From assembly GCA_020744225.1 (NCBI GenBank), contig JAGMWG010000006.1, forward strand, positions 806,001-870,000: DNA of 64,000 bases, read 5' to 3'. Below are positions 45,130 through 56,600 of the stretch, piece after piece. Numbering within the stretch: the first letter of the stretch is position 1; every line of letters begins with the position of its first letter. The notes beneath the pieces are model-generated. The model was not told where the DNA came from. It ran no database searches and worked only from the letters and a program-made list of their open reading frames with translations. The DNA is from Paraphoma chrysanthemicola (taxonomy: Eukaryota > Ascomycota > Dothideomycetes > Pleosporales > Phaeosphaeriaceae). A program made the position numbers and the translations under genes.

Positions 45130-46199
45130 TTACTTTCGTCCAATACTGAATCCCCGCGTCATATAATCCGCGCTTTTCTTCAAATCCGGCTTCGTATCGC
45201 TCTTGCTGAACAAGCTCTTTACGTTCTCATTCTCCGCCAACTTCCTCCTCTTATTCCGCTCTTCCTGCTCCTTCATGACTTTCTGCGTGAGCGAGGCCGT
45301 AGATGCGTTCTTGATGCCATTTGCGTTTCCGTTCGTCGCGGGCGTGCTCGACTTTTCCTTCTTGACCTTCGCTTTATCCTCGTCCGAAGATTTCTTCTTC
45401 TCCTCGTCGGAAAGCTTATGACCATTCTCCGCAGCATCTCCATTGGCACCATCTTTCTCCGCGCCCTTCTTCCTCTTCTTACTTCCCGGTGCCTTTTTCA
45501 ACGCATGCGTCAACCCCTTCTCCCTTAATGTCTTCATCCTCAGATTCAACCTCGCAACATCCGTCGGCGCAATTGGTAGAATCGGAATCACATCGTTTTC
45601 GGCATACGCCTCGTTGCACTGTTCCTAAATTAGCATCCATCCATACCACATGCCGCTCCACGCAGCTCGCGTAGACATACCTGCAAACACTTCCCCTGCC
45701 CAACCTCCTTCACCACACTTCCCCGAAACGCATGTCCACAGGGCACGAGATAACACGCCTTCGCGCCCGGCCCCAACTCCGTCCCAGTAATCGGACACAC
45801 CCACTTTTCTCCGCGTGTACTTAATTCTCTCTGTCCCTCGACCACCTCAAACTTGACTTCAACCACATCCTTGAGCCCCTTAACTCTATCACCAAACGCG
45901 CCCAGCTCCGCGAATCCACCCTCGACACCCTTGACGCCGCCGACTTTGCGCATCTCATCTTTCTCGCGGTCGTCGTCGGGCTTGAGCAGGTACTCGATGA
46001 TGGAGTCTTTGTTGTATAGGAGGCCTGCTGCGTCGCTGACGACGGGGCGCGCGAGCGGTTTGCGCGTGAGCGGGTCGGTGGTCCAGCCGTATTCTTGTTG
46101 CTCGTTTTGCGCCTCTTTGAGTTGCGCTGAGGTCAGTGATTTGGCGGCTTCTTTGACGAGTTCGCGACGCTTGGGGATCGAGCCGCCGTCGTTACCCAT
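45130..46199 (-). CDS. RTF2: Rtf2-family replication termination factor
   Basis: Exons 45681-46199 and 45130-45624 join over a 56-nt intron (45625-45680, GTATGT, branch GCTAAT, end TTTAG), giving 337 aa. The start MGNDGGSIPKRRELV is the family signature. The RING-like Rtf2 domain includes WTTDPLTRKPLARPVVSD, LLYNKDSIIEYLL, then WVCPITGTELG and the half-zinc-finger YLVPCGHAF; the second half of the domain, QCNEAYAENDVIPI, crosses the intron. The C-terminal third is Lys/Glu-rich and ends in a conserved-type SADYMTRGFSIGRK. In fission yeast Rtf2 stabilises paused replication forks and affects splicing; human RTF2 is removed from stalled forks. Located on the same strand as, and 285 bp downstream of, the PPR gene. 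Confidence 0.93.
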
Positions 46200-46483
46200 G
46201 GTTAGCTGCTGGGTGGGTGGTCGTGGAGAGGCAGACTCGGTGAGTGCTTGTGGCGTGGAGATGCGGTGATGCAGGTGGTGTAGAGGTTGCGGAGTTTGGG
46301 ACGGAGGTGCGGCTTGGCAATTGACCACAACTAGGGATTTTTGAGGCAGCCTTTGGCAATGCATGTGGCAAGGCGATTAGTCGTTTTGAAAACATATATT
46401 ACATTGTATATATTCTACAGTAAAGTCCCGAGTCATTATCGTCATTGCGGCAGCTCCGTAGGCTGCTGATCTACTATATAATT

Positions 46484-48747
46484 CTAATCAGACCTCCTGG
46501 CATGATTGTTCGAACTCCAGGACTTGCTCTCTGGTTCCGTGCCAGTCCATGAATTATTCGGCTTCGGACTCTGCCCGCTCGCTTCGCGATGCTGCTGTCC
46601 CAGCTCGCCTTCCTGACCATCTACCTCATTATTCAGATAGCCATGAAGCTCTGCCTCCTCCAGATCCTCAGATCCTCTGGACCTATCCCTTTGGGTTCCG
46701 CCTCGCGATCGTTGATCCTTAAACACACTCCGTTGGATGAAGCTCGAAAGCCTTGCTCTCTCCTGCTTGAAGGGCGCCTTTTGCTCCTCCGGCAACATGT
46801 TTGAGAGAAGCAGCTTGTCGTAGACAGCGTACACTTTGCGCAACGCGGCTAGAGCGTCCTGTCGTTCTTCACCATTGAGGTAATGTGGACCAATGTGTCG
46901 GACTTCCGGCCGTTCTCCCCCGCCTATACCAAGCTGTAGTCGTATGCTTTTGACGAGCGGGTTCAAGATGGTGAGCGCATCCACGATATCCGAGCCCGTG
47001 GCGTGTGGGAATGTTAGTGCCAGTTCAGCGTACATGCCCACGGCTTTGGGATCAGCGTCCTCGAGCGTCTTGAGCATAACTTGCAGCATCGAATTGGCGA
47101 TTCGTAAAGAATTGTGATTGTTTTTGTCGCGAACACAAGTGCTCAGTGCGATCCTGAAAGTGCCTGGTTTGGGCCTGACCCCTTTGGCGATCATATCATT
47201 CTGTAGTAGATCAAGGGCAGCTGCGGATGCGCGATTTTGACGGAGGTTTCGCAGACGCATATGGAGGTTGTTGACATCGGGCACGATGCGATAGGTGGTC
47301 GGGTCGGTCAAAAGATCCCAGTACTCCTGCGCAGCCTTGTTTGCCACAACCTTTTGACATGCTTCCTGGATCACGGAAAGCGTATTGTTGCCTGGCCGGA
47401 CGTACGAGAGTGGGTTCGACACTGCGCTAGCAATTCCTTGCGGTGTCAGGGCTAGAAATTCATCCCCACGCATAGGACTCTTGTCGGGCGTAAGATGGTC
47501 GTCGTCGAACTTGTAGTCGGGGTGCACGTTGTGCGCACGCAGTTGCGGAACACCAGAGTCTTTGCGTGCAGGTGTACCTAGTCGTGGTACCAGACGTGGA
47601 ACATCCATGGTCTGCTCGACCAAGGAGAGCACATCGTCCCAGTCCCGCGGCCGACTTCCAATGAGCAACAGTCTAGCCATGGCACACACTAGTTCCTCGT
47701 CGATTCTCAGGTCAGCGTTCCTCCATCTTGCTATGATATCTTCCCATATGCGTCGGCCCTCCATGACAGCTCGCTCCTTCCTTGCCGCGTTCTCTGTCCA
47801 TGTTTCCCCTTTCGGACCGCCCAGCAAGAGATTTTGCCTGATTGAGTTGATGATGGTGATGTACGTCACGGCATTCGCCGACTGTGGTCCATTCTCTGGT
47901 ATCTTTCCTGCGATGCCCCACAATGCGTCCATGTCCATAGCTCTTGCGCAAACACGCAATGCAGCGTTGGTATGTATGATTGACGGTTCGACTCTTGAGT
48001 TCGGGGCAGAAAGCGAATGGTACACGGAAAGCGCCTTGCTCAAGACACCCGATAGATGCGCGTTGATCGACAGGCCTCGGAGGAGGATGGTATACGTGTA
48101 GGAATCGGGATACTGTGCCCTTTTCTTCATCTAGTCGCCTGTCAGCACTGCAACCAAAATTTGCTGGATCTGTCACGTACCTCGTTATAGACCTTGAGCG
48201 CATCATTGACCCGCTCCTTGGCCAGATGATGATCAATGATGTGGTTCCAGCTGACTACACACTGCATGGAATGGCTTGCCATGCGAACAAGCTGCAGCAT
48301 CTCCTTTGCCTTGCCCTTTTGCAGCTCCTGTCTGACAAAAGTCGCCAGCTCCAACGGGTCCTGCAGATGTCTCAACTCTCTCTTCCTGTTGTTCCAGTCT
48401 GCGTCTGACATGCTAGGGTCACGCCTTCCTAGCCTCGCCAAGTTGGGCGTCTCAACGACATTCTGCGGGTGTGGTTCATGCAGCGCAGCTCGTTCTCTGC
48501 GCTTCTGGTTTGCAGCGACTGCCGACCTCTGCCATGGTTCTTGATGGCTGCGTGACAGCCTCTCCACGTCGACAGGTTGCGAAGGCCTTGAGGCTGTCTT
48601 GCGAACGACATCGTGCCTCGTACTGAAGAGCCTCTGCTGGCCCAGGAGAAAGATGGGAGTCACATCGCGGTGGAGACGTTGGGCGTTACTCGCGGAAGCA
48701 TCGAGGGCTTGTATGCATCGCCAAAGACAAGCGCGACAATTCAGCAT
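46484..48747 (-). CDS. Mitochondrial pentatricopeptide-repeat (PPR) protein
   Basis: Exons 48181-48747 and 46484-48130 join over a 50-nt intron (48131-48180, GTACGT, end ACTAG), giving 737 aa. The N-terminus is Arg-rich, with few acids and QRLFSTRHDV, typical of a mitochondrial targeting sequence. Helical-hairpin repeats are visible: SWNHIIDHHLAKERVNDALK, then VYNEMKKRAQYPDSYTYTI (the intron lies inside this repeat), TNAALRVCARAMDMDALW, and a later ALDLLQNDMIAKGVRPKPGT. The C-terminal 100 residues are disordered and polar. It probably binds mitochondrial RNA (translation, splicing or rRNA stability, as CCM1-type PPR proteins do), but the target is unknown. Confidence 0.82.
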
Positions 48748-51700
48748 GAGGAGAGTGCGCGGGCGTCTTATGCGACAAGAGTGCGGCTTGCACGTTGCTC
48801 AAAAAAGTTCGTTACATGTCGGTCGTCGGGCCGAAAACGCACCCACGTGACAAGCCGTCCAAGCACCATGCGCTCCCGAACCAGACATCAAGAGTTCCAC
48901 AACCAAAATGAGGACGAGCCTGCTGGCAAGTCAGTAGCCACCCTGCATCACGCTACCTCGCAGGCTACGGGGATCCAAACACTCTATTCCAACGTCCTAT
49001 TTGGATCTGCCACGCCGGCGCCATCGTCCCGCATTGCTCGCGCCGAATAAGTCCCTAGCAAAGCAAGGCTGACGACCGGCCCTAGAGAAGTAGCCTCACC
49101 ACCCAAGCACCCGGAGCCGAAGTCACAGTAGCGGCCAATCCTTCAGAGCCCTACCGAGCATTCAAGCTACCATCGGAGCTACTGCAAAACATAATATAGT
49201 ACGTCTACCATCCCAACTCGGGTGTAGCACCATCGGTCAGCCAGCAGCACTTAGCGAAGCCCAAGCGCAACGTTGTGTATGCAGATTAGACTAGCAGGCA
49301 CGTAACGTGGCGGCCCAGTTGCAGCCGTTTGCCTTCTTTTGCCTTGCGTATCTGTGGCACAAGCAGGCCCGTAGCTGTGGACATGCACAGAAGGCGTTTC
49401 GGTAGGTTCACAGCCTTGGTGCGTTGCTTGCGGTACTCCTCGTGCGAGGACAGCAGTCGATCTCGCCGTTGCCTGGGCTGGATGGCTGCATGTTGCACTT
49501 GCCTGTCGTGTTTGCTGCGTGTCTGGCGCAAGGTGTGCGCAGGGTTGTCTGTACGAGGCTGATGTCGACGATGTAGTGGTGGTGGTGGTGGTAGTGTGGC
49601 GATGCGCATCACGCAGTACACCATGCTCTTACAATTCCACTCCTACCTAGGCTACCTGCGAGGCAGGTCCATGGCCTTCACGTAGCTCAAACATGGCCAA
49701 CAGAGTCTTGCAAATGTGTCTCGCTGCCAAGCCCTCTCGACCGTGCCTCGCGTCGCTTCACCAAAATCCTGTTCGCTGTCGTGTAACACACCATGCCACG
49801 CCTCTGGCCAGGTACTCGCAGCATGCACCCATCTGCTAGTTTCCGCCGTCAGATCAAGGAACCGAGCACCAGCGTCCGACGCCAGCAAGCGCGACCGTTG
49901 TTCGTCATCCTTCGGGCGTTCATGCCCTGGCGTTAGCCTTCAACGGCGCCAAAAGCAACATGTGTTTAATCTGATGATTGACCGCTAAGGATCGATCTCG
50001 CATCCAGGATCCATGGGATTGTAGATCCTAGCGTAGTTGCCCATTTTCCAGTTTGTGTATGATTTCTGCATCGTCAGGTCGGCGATCACGATTTGAGTTT
50101 TGACTTTGTTGACTTTCCTCACCCTTGTCCATGGAAGAATCCTCGGTAAAGTACGCAAACATTGCATTTGACCATGCAGGACCCTCGTCATCGCCCATGC
50201 ACATCCGAGCATAGGGCCCCAGGTGGCTGTCGGTCGACTTTCCCAGCAAGACACGACCGACGATGACCTCGAAGCGAAGCGGAGGCGGCGGAGTACAACA
50301 AAAGGGAATGAGAAGACCCTGTTGGACATGTTCTTTCATTTTCCGTCTGTCGCATGATCATGCAAGGATCCGAAATCCATGTGTAATGGATGACAACGTT
50401 GCCGCTCTCGGCCTCATCACCACGAGCATGCATGGGCGCCGGCCAATTGCATCGCAATGCTGGCCTTCATTGTACTGCGTGTTCGAACAAAAATTTCCTT
50501 CCCGTTTCAATGCCGAGCAGTTGGCACCGTCACCGCCATGCCTGTGTGTCCGGGCCAAACATCGGGTGTCGGTTTCGGTATCTCTCAATGCAGAGGCGTT
50601 GCCGCCATATTGACTGCATCCTGGTCAGCCACCTGCTTCGTACATCCATCAGCTCCTTCCGTATTCAGTCGCCGTTCATTGCCCGACCCCATTTATCAGC
50701 CCAACCTTCAACGATAGTAATCTTATCCCCGAGCACCGTGTGATGCCGTGCGTCATCTTTGGCGTAATACGGTATTACGGTATTCCCCAAAGGCGCTCGA
50801 GGCTCGATGATTGGTCGTAGTTGCATGAACATTTTCTCCCTACATCCTTGCTGCGAACAATCATAATTCGACCTGCGAAGGTTGTGTGCTGCTGCTAAAT
50901 TATCGACGTTCCCTCAGTGGTACGGCGCAAAGGCTCGCGCCATCGTTTGGTCATTGGCCAACGACGCGGAGTAGATCGCCTCTGAGAGCATGTGTGTACG
51001 TGGCCTGCATCGTCCAAATTGTTCCGCCATGCGAAGTGAGGGGAGGCGGTAGCATAGGAAAGAAGGCAGGATCTTCGCGGCAAGGGAAGGCGCATCCAGC
51101 AACAAGCATGCCTTGCCGAGCATAGTTGTTTCAACATCCGAGACTTCAATATCGTTCGCTAACAAAGACTTCACAGCCATGTTGAAACTTGCTCAAGCAT
51201 CAGGCAATGATCCAGGTTTCGAAAAGCATGAATCATGCACGGTCAGTGCAAGGTAGAAGGAGATCACTATCCCGAGTACAAGCATACCCGCACAACGTTG
51301 CGAGGAAGTACCTGAGCGCAGCAGGAGGCCTTCGATGGACTATTGGTTGCAAGCGCAGCATCATGATCATGCGACTGCATGCATTGCCATGTACACGATC
51401 TGCCCTTTGGAGCAGAGAAATTGTTCGCGATAAATGACCGCAGGACATTGAGCTTGGTCACTGAGTACTGCGTTGCTGTTCGTTCCACATTGCTCGCACA
51501 GGCTTCGTGCACTACGAGCGCCGCATCCAGAGACCGAGACCGACAACGTAGCAAGTCTAAGCGGTTGTACGCGCTGTTGCTTCTCAGAGTGAAGTGAAGT
51601 TTGCAAATGCATAAATCATGGAATTGTTTCTCTGAGCGCCGAATTCATGCTGTATCTCTAGCCCCTTGAAAGCAAGACCTCGACTAGCAGTTCAAAGGAC

Positions 51701-52132
51701 TTGCTAGGCTTGAATGAGCAAAACGAGAGGGAGTAGTAAAAAGACATACTTTCAACCAAAACGTCTCTATCCGCATGTAACATTTTGTGGAACCAAGAAC
51801 AATGAATCATCTCCTTCTGTTGCGGTATCGGTATTCCGCTGCACGGAGCAGACGTTTCATCCTCACCCAGCCGTTAACACCGTCAATTAGAAACATACAG
51901 CCGCCGCCAGTGAAAATGCATGCCCCGACCGAAAGAAATAATGCTAAAAACCTTCACATGCTTCCACGACAAGAATGCAAGGGATCCCAGAAAGAAAGGT
52001 CGTGAGAGCTCGTCGTTTCGAGGAGTGCATTGAGAGTCGGGCGTATCGTAAGTGTGCGCGTAATTGATGGTGGGCAAGTGACAGGCAAGTCGGCCTTGAC
52101 AGGCATACCCAGGGTGGGCAGCACGTCTACTG
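48748..52132. other. 3.4-kb gap with gene remnants
   Basis: Upstream of the PPR gene. Apart from an F-box-like fragment (separate entry), a 78-codon minus-strand frame at 49652-49888 (LDLTAETSRWVHAASTW...) has a protein-like composition but no known domain. A short GTG-repeat lies near 49580. The rest shows only short frames. The 3' side next to 52133 is CON7 3' flank. Confidence 0.4.
49131..49199 (+). pseudogene. F-box-like fragment
   Basis: A 22-codon stretch reads NPSEPYRAFKLPSELLQNII and then a stop; the motif looks like the first helix of a fungal F-box. The stop overlaps a possible donor (TA|GTACGT), so it could be an exon end, but no downstream exon could be joined in frame. Either a remnant or an unresolved gene. 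Confidence 0.3.
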
Positions 52133-53677
52133 TTAATGCCCTTGCTGGTACATTTGAGGGTTTTGCCCATACGGCGATTGAGGGTAACTGCTGCTGTTAC
52201 TATGGGGACTGTTGTATGCGTGGCTGTTGGGGGTCGCATACTGAGCCATGCCCTCAGGTAGACCTGGACTTTGGGTGCCATATTGAGGCGCAGCATTGTT
52301 GCCCGAGGCAGCAGGCTGATACCCGATAGGTGGCAACTGAGTGTGAGGAGCCTGGCCAGGCACGCCGACAGCCTGTCGCATCTGTCCATAGACAGGAGCT
52401 TCGCCAGGTGCAGCGCCGTCGTGGGCGCGCTGTTGGACATCGGCTCGGTGACGATCGTCATCGGCTTTGCGCTGCGCCTCCTCCTCCTTCTTCTTCGCCT
52501 TCCACTCCTTGCGAATTTCCTTGAATTCTATCACGACTTATGTTAGCATTGTATAATAGCAGTGTTAAGGGTACGCCAAGATAAACCGGCCAGGGTCCGT
52601 GATGGCTAGCTTCCGCACTTTGAAGCTATCCAGGGCAGCGGGAACACCATGGAATGGCGCAGCACCGACGCGAACCCAAGTGCTGACCTAGCGCGCCAGC
52701 CTTGCAAGGACCACCACAACATCGAACTTTCGCCAAAACTGATGAAAAAGAGCCACATACCTTCTGGAGTTCGCTTCTGGCCGTGCGATTGCATTGTGAC
52801 ATGTGCGTTCAGATGGTTAAGCGTACCATACGCCTTCTCGCACCCGTTCCAACCACATTTGTACATGCGCTCAATTTCTTCATACCGTCTACGCGGTCGC
52901 TTGTGTTGCTGCGCGCCTGGGATAGGTACAAAAGAGTAGACAGTGGAGAGAGGGTGTCCGCCCTGTGCAAACTGTCAGTCAGGTCTCCATTGCGCGCGCA
53001 AAGCGAACAAAGAATGTTCAAAACGCGTAACTTCTATGCGTGTGCGCTCTCTCCAAGCGACACATGGGATGAAGACAACTTACCGTCGGTGGACGCTGGA
53101 CAGGACTAACCATTGCAGGCGCCGGCGGGCCGGAGGTTGCAGGATGTCCATAATGCATGCCTGGCTGAGCGTACTGCCCAGCCCATTCAGGTCGCGACCC
53201 GTACATTGGGGTTTGAGGGTGCCCAGGATAATGCTGCATGTCGTGGTGTGGTGTGTAGGGCGAGTACTGCTGCTGGTGAGAGTAGGTTGGGCTCGTCGCG
53301 GCGGCGATTGATGGATCTATAGGAACATCCGAGTCAGACTTGAGTTGCTGTTGTTGGTGATGGTCATTTGATTGACCATCTGAGAGAGGCATTGACGGAC
53401 TCTGTTGTTGCGCCATACCTCCGGGTGCTTGACCTTGAGCGCCTGGTTGGTACGAACGTTGAATGTAATCCGGGAAAGAGCCTGATCGGGCAGAGGAGGG
53501 ATTGAGGCTGTAGTCGGAGGTCGGGGTGAGGTTGGAGGCGCGTGGGTCTTGACCTTGGGGAGGGTATTGCGCAGCAGATGCTTGATCTGCAGAGGTATCC
53601 TCAGAATTTGGTTCAGGAAAGATTGGGTAGGGCGAGCTCAAACCTGACTGCGAGTAGTCTTGTTGCCTTGCGTCCAT
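52133..53677 (-). CDS. CON7: CON7-type C2H2 zinc-finger transcription factor
   Basis: Three exons (53084-53677, 52761-52962, 52133-52527) with introns of 121 nt (52963-53083) and 233 nt (52528-52760, branch TGCTAAC) give 396 aa. The N-terminal half is Gln/Pro/Ser/Tyr-rich. The highly conserved core is split by the introns: VYSFVPIPGAQQHKRPRRR, YEEIERMYKCGWNGCEKAYG, one C2H2 finger (Cys234, Cys239, His252, His258), then EFKEIRKEWKAKKKEEEAQR. The tail is again Gln/Pro/Asn-rich. In Magnaporthe, Con7 controls conidium morphology, cell-wall genes and infection structures, acting in the nucleus; a similar developmental role is inferred. The start codon is preceded directly by an acceptor-like TTACACAG, so an intron in the 5' leader or an extra upstream exon is possible. 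Confidence 0.92.
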
Positions 53678-56600
53678 AGACTGTGTAAGTGATGGAGGGA
53701 CGAATGCACCTAAGCTCAAGGCGGATTTGATTGCACGCGTCGACGAGGAGGGATGGCTGCAGAGATATGACGGATTGCGCCTGTCTTCGGTACCTTTGCC
53801 GCGGTCAAGTGCGGAAGGGACTAGAGCGAAGAAAGGCAGGAACAGATGTAAGCCAAGGATTCGTTCAGCCAGGGAACCGGAGAAGCGTCAAGTATTGTTG
53901 GAACGCAAATAGCGTGGAACTTAACGCGGGTGATTTGCAACCGGTGTGCTGTCCAGTGCACCTAGGTGGAGGGACAAGAAGTCGGCAGATTTAGTCTGGC
54001 GACGAGATAATGCACGGGAGGCTTGCGCTCGAGGCCAAGGGGACAGGGGGTATGAGGCGAGGCAGCGCAGCTCGAATCGCGGGCAGCAGGCGCAGAACAC
54101 AGTAGTGTAACGCGAGGGTTACACGAAAGGCTAGTGGGTGGAGCAGGTCTGCTGGGGCGAGATGGCTCTGTATTTGAGAATGGCTTGCGACAGCCTGGTC
54201 AATCGAGTGGCGTCCGCTGTGCTGGACTCGATTGGAATTGGCGGAGAGCGCGTCCCGCTTACCACGCACGTCTTAGCAGGTCGATGAGGTAATTGGCCGC
54301 CGGCTGGGTCGTCGACGGAATCGTGATTCAAGGATGCCCAAAACGGTAAGCCCGACCGTACCGTAGGAATGACGCTGGCACTAGGCAGGTTCAGCTAGTG
54401 GTTGACGGGGATGATGTGGTGGGTGCAGAGAGTGGTTTTGGTTGCGGTGGATCGTAGCGTGCCTGAAAGTGCGGACGACTTTTGTAGGCTATGCGCGGGG
54501 AGGATTGGCGGTCGCTGTTTGGCTGAGGCTGCTAGCGGTCGAGGTGCGCGTATTCGCCGATGGGTCAGAAGCAGGCGTGAAAGCGGCCACAGAAAAGGCC
54601 TGGGAGAGAACCGTGCACGTCTGCGATGACAGTCGGCCCGTTGTTGGCGTATGCTGATGGGGGAATGATTTTGCGCGCACTGCGATTCTCCCTGCACGCG
54701 GTCTGTTCAAAGGCCAACTGCGCCGAGCGAGCCGAGCGATCAGCCACTCGTCCGGCCGATTTCCGTGCGCAAAAAGGCCACCGTCAGAGGCCGCGGGCGG
54801 TACTGGGATGTGGGCTCAATTGCTCCACGGACGCAGCGTTGAAGGCGGTGGGCGATCTGGGGCCTTCTGTTATGCGCGCCGGTGACTCGCGCTGATAGCG
54901 CAGGATGGGCGCTGCGCAGAGGGTGCGCAGAAGTGCTGCGGAGACAAGACAAGACCGACCTGACACGCGCCGAACAAGGCGACTGGCGGCGGGTTGCACG
55001 TGTAGCACTGCGGGCGCGCGAGCTGGCGTGCTTGGATGCGCGGGCTTTGGCTGGGTGACGGGCAGCGTTAGGGCAGGCACCGGACGCGATTGATGGTGGT
55101 GGGAGAGCAGTGCCAGATTCGCGACGCAGGCTAGGCACGAAGATGGGAAGGCGCGCAGGTGGCGAGGGCAGGAGCAGAAAAAATTCCCGCTGACATAATC
55201 CTCACCTCCGGTCTGTGCCCCTGCCGCGCCTGCACTGCACTGCGCGCCGTGGGCATGCAAGGCCAGACAGGGCCAGGCAAGGCTGCCCGCGAAGCTGGCT
55301 GACGTGCCTGCGACACCTCGCCGCTGTCTCGCGCGACGTCCAAAGAAGAGTGCAGCGATGCGATGAGGCTGAGAGCTAGTCGCGCGCTAGACGGCCGTGG
55401 GGGAACGTGGCGGCTGTTTACCTAGTACTATTCCATGCTCGTAGTGTGAGACCAGACGAGTGCACAACAACCACAACAAAAACATCGCTGCTGCTGCTGA
55501 CGCTGCGCGCTCCACACCACGCCGTTGACGAGCACTGCAGCTGTGACCTCACCGCGTGGGAGGGGTGCGCAGCCTCGGCAAGAACGGCCACCGAAACAGC
55601 TGCGCGCAAGTATTGGGAGCGGCACAGACCGCGACGTCGGTAATAATGCCCAAAGCGTGCCGAACGAGCGAAGTCGCAAGCAGCATTGCGGTGTGCGAAA
55701 AGCAACATGTGAGACGGTACAATTGCGGGAGCATCACGCCGTGTCGGTCGCCTTGCGCGGGTCCTCGCTGTCACGGCGGCCTCCCCTGCGAGCTGAGACG
55801 GACGTCTCCATCACGCGTGCGCGCTGACGAAGAACTGGCCATTTCAACGTGAGCTCAATCGCCGCACCCGACTCGATTCCCACGACGGCTCGGACATGTC
55901 GCCTGAGTGTACCCAACAGGGGGGATACTTTTGCGCGTTGACCAGCTCTCCCAGCGCAGAGGGTCAAGTATCAGACGCTGCAAGCATCCCTTTGCCAATG
56001 TCCTGGTGTGCATACTGTTGGTTTCAGCCTCGCGATGCTGCACAGTTCGTATGCCCCAGCACCCTCCCGGATATCATGTCGCGAGAAAATTTACTCGCCA
56101 GCTCGAGGTCAGCAGACTGTTCCCTTCTGCGTGTACGCGCAAGGGCGGGACGCCCTCCGACACGAGTCTGGCAGTCCAGCATTGAGCATGGAGGGCCGGT
56201 CAGCGTCGTGTCTCGCTCCTGTCAGTTGTTGAAAAGCGGGGGCTGTACCCTCGTGTCTTTCTTCCCTGCTGCATGTCGTCGTGCGTGGCCTCATCATCAT
56301 GGATCATTTCTCTTCGTTTTCAGCTCCTCGCGCTGTGATTCGTCAACTTTATCAAAGTGCATTTTGCAGCCGACGTGGCCTGCAGTTGACGCAAGAACCA
56401 CTTTGCATCGAGTATAGTACACGGTTCCCTGGTACTGTGTGCCACGGCACGACGTGGGATGTGGAGGAGATCGTCAACAGCCAGTACTGTATCTACCACG
56501 GGTCGAGGTCGCGTCGAGAGCACCGCCTCGCAATCTCCATATCTTCCGAAAGAGGGTGCGATATCCGCTTGTCCGCAACCGAAGCAAGCTAGCGCCAGCC

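Noticed and set aside
48613..49050. A 145-codon plus-strand frame opposite the PPR gene start
   Set aside because: Its first half is antisense to the PPR exon 1 and the rest has no domain or extension.
55464..55500. CAA/AAC-rich short repeat
   Set aside because: Simple low-complexity sequence with no further structure.
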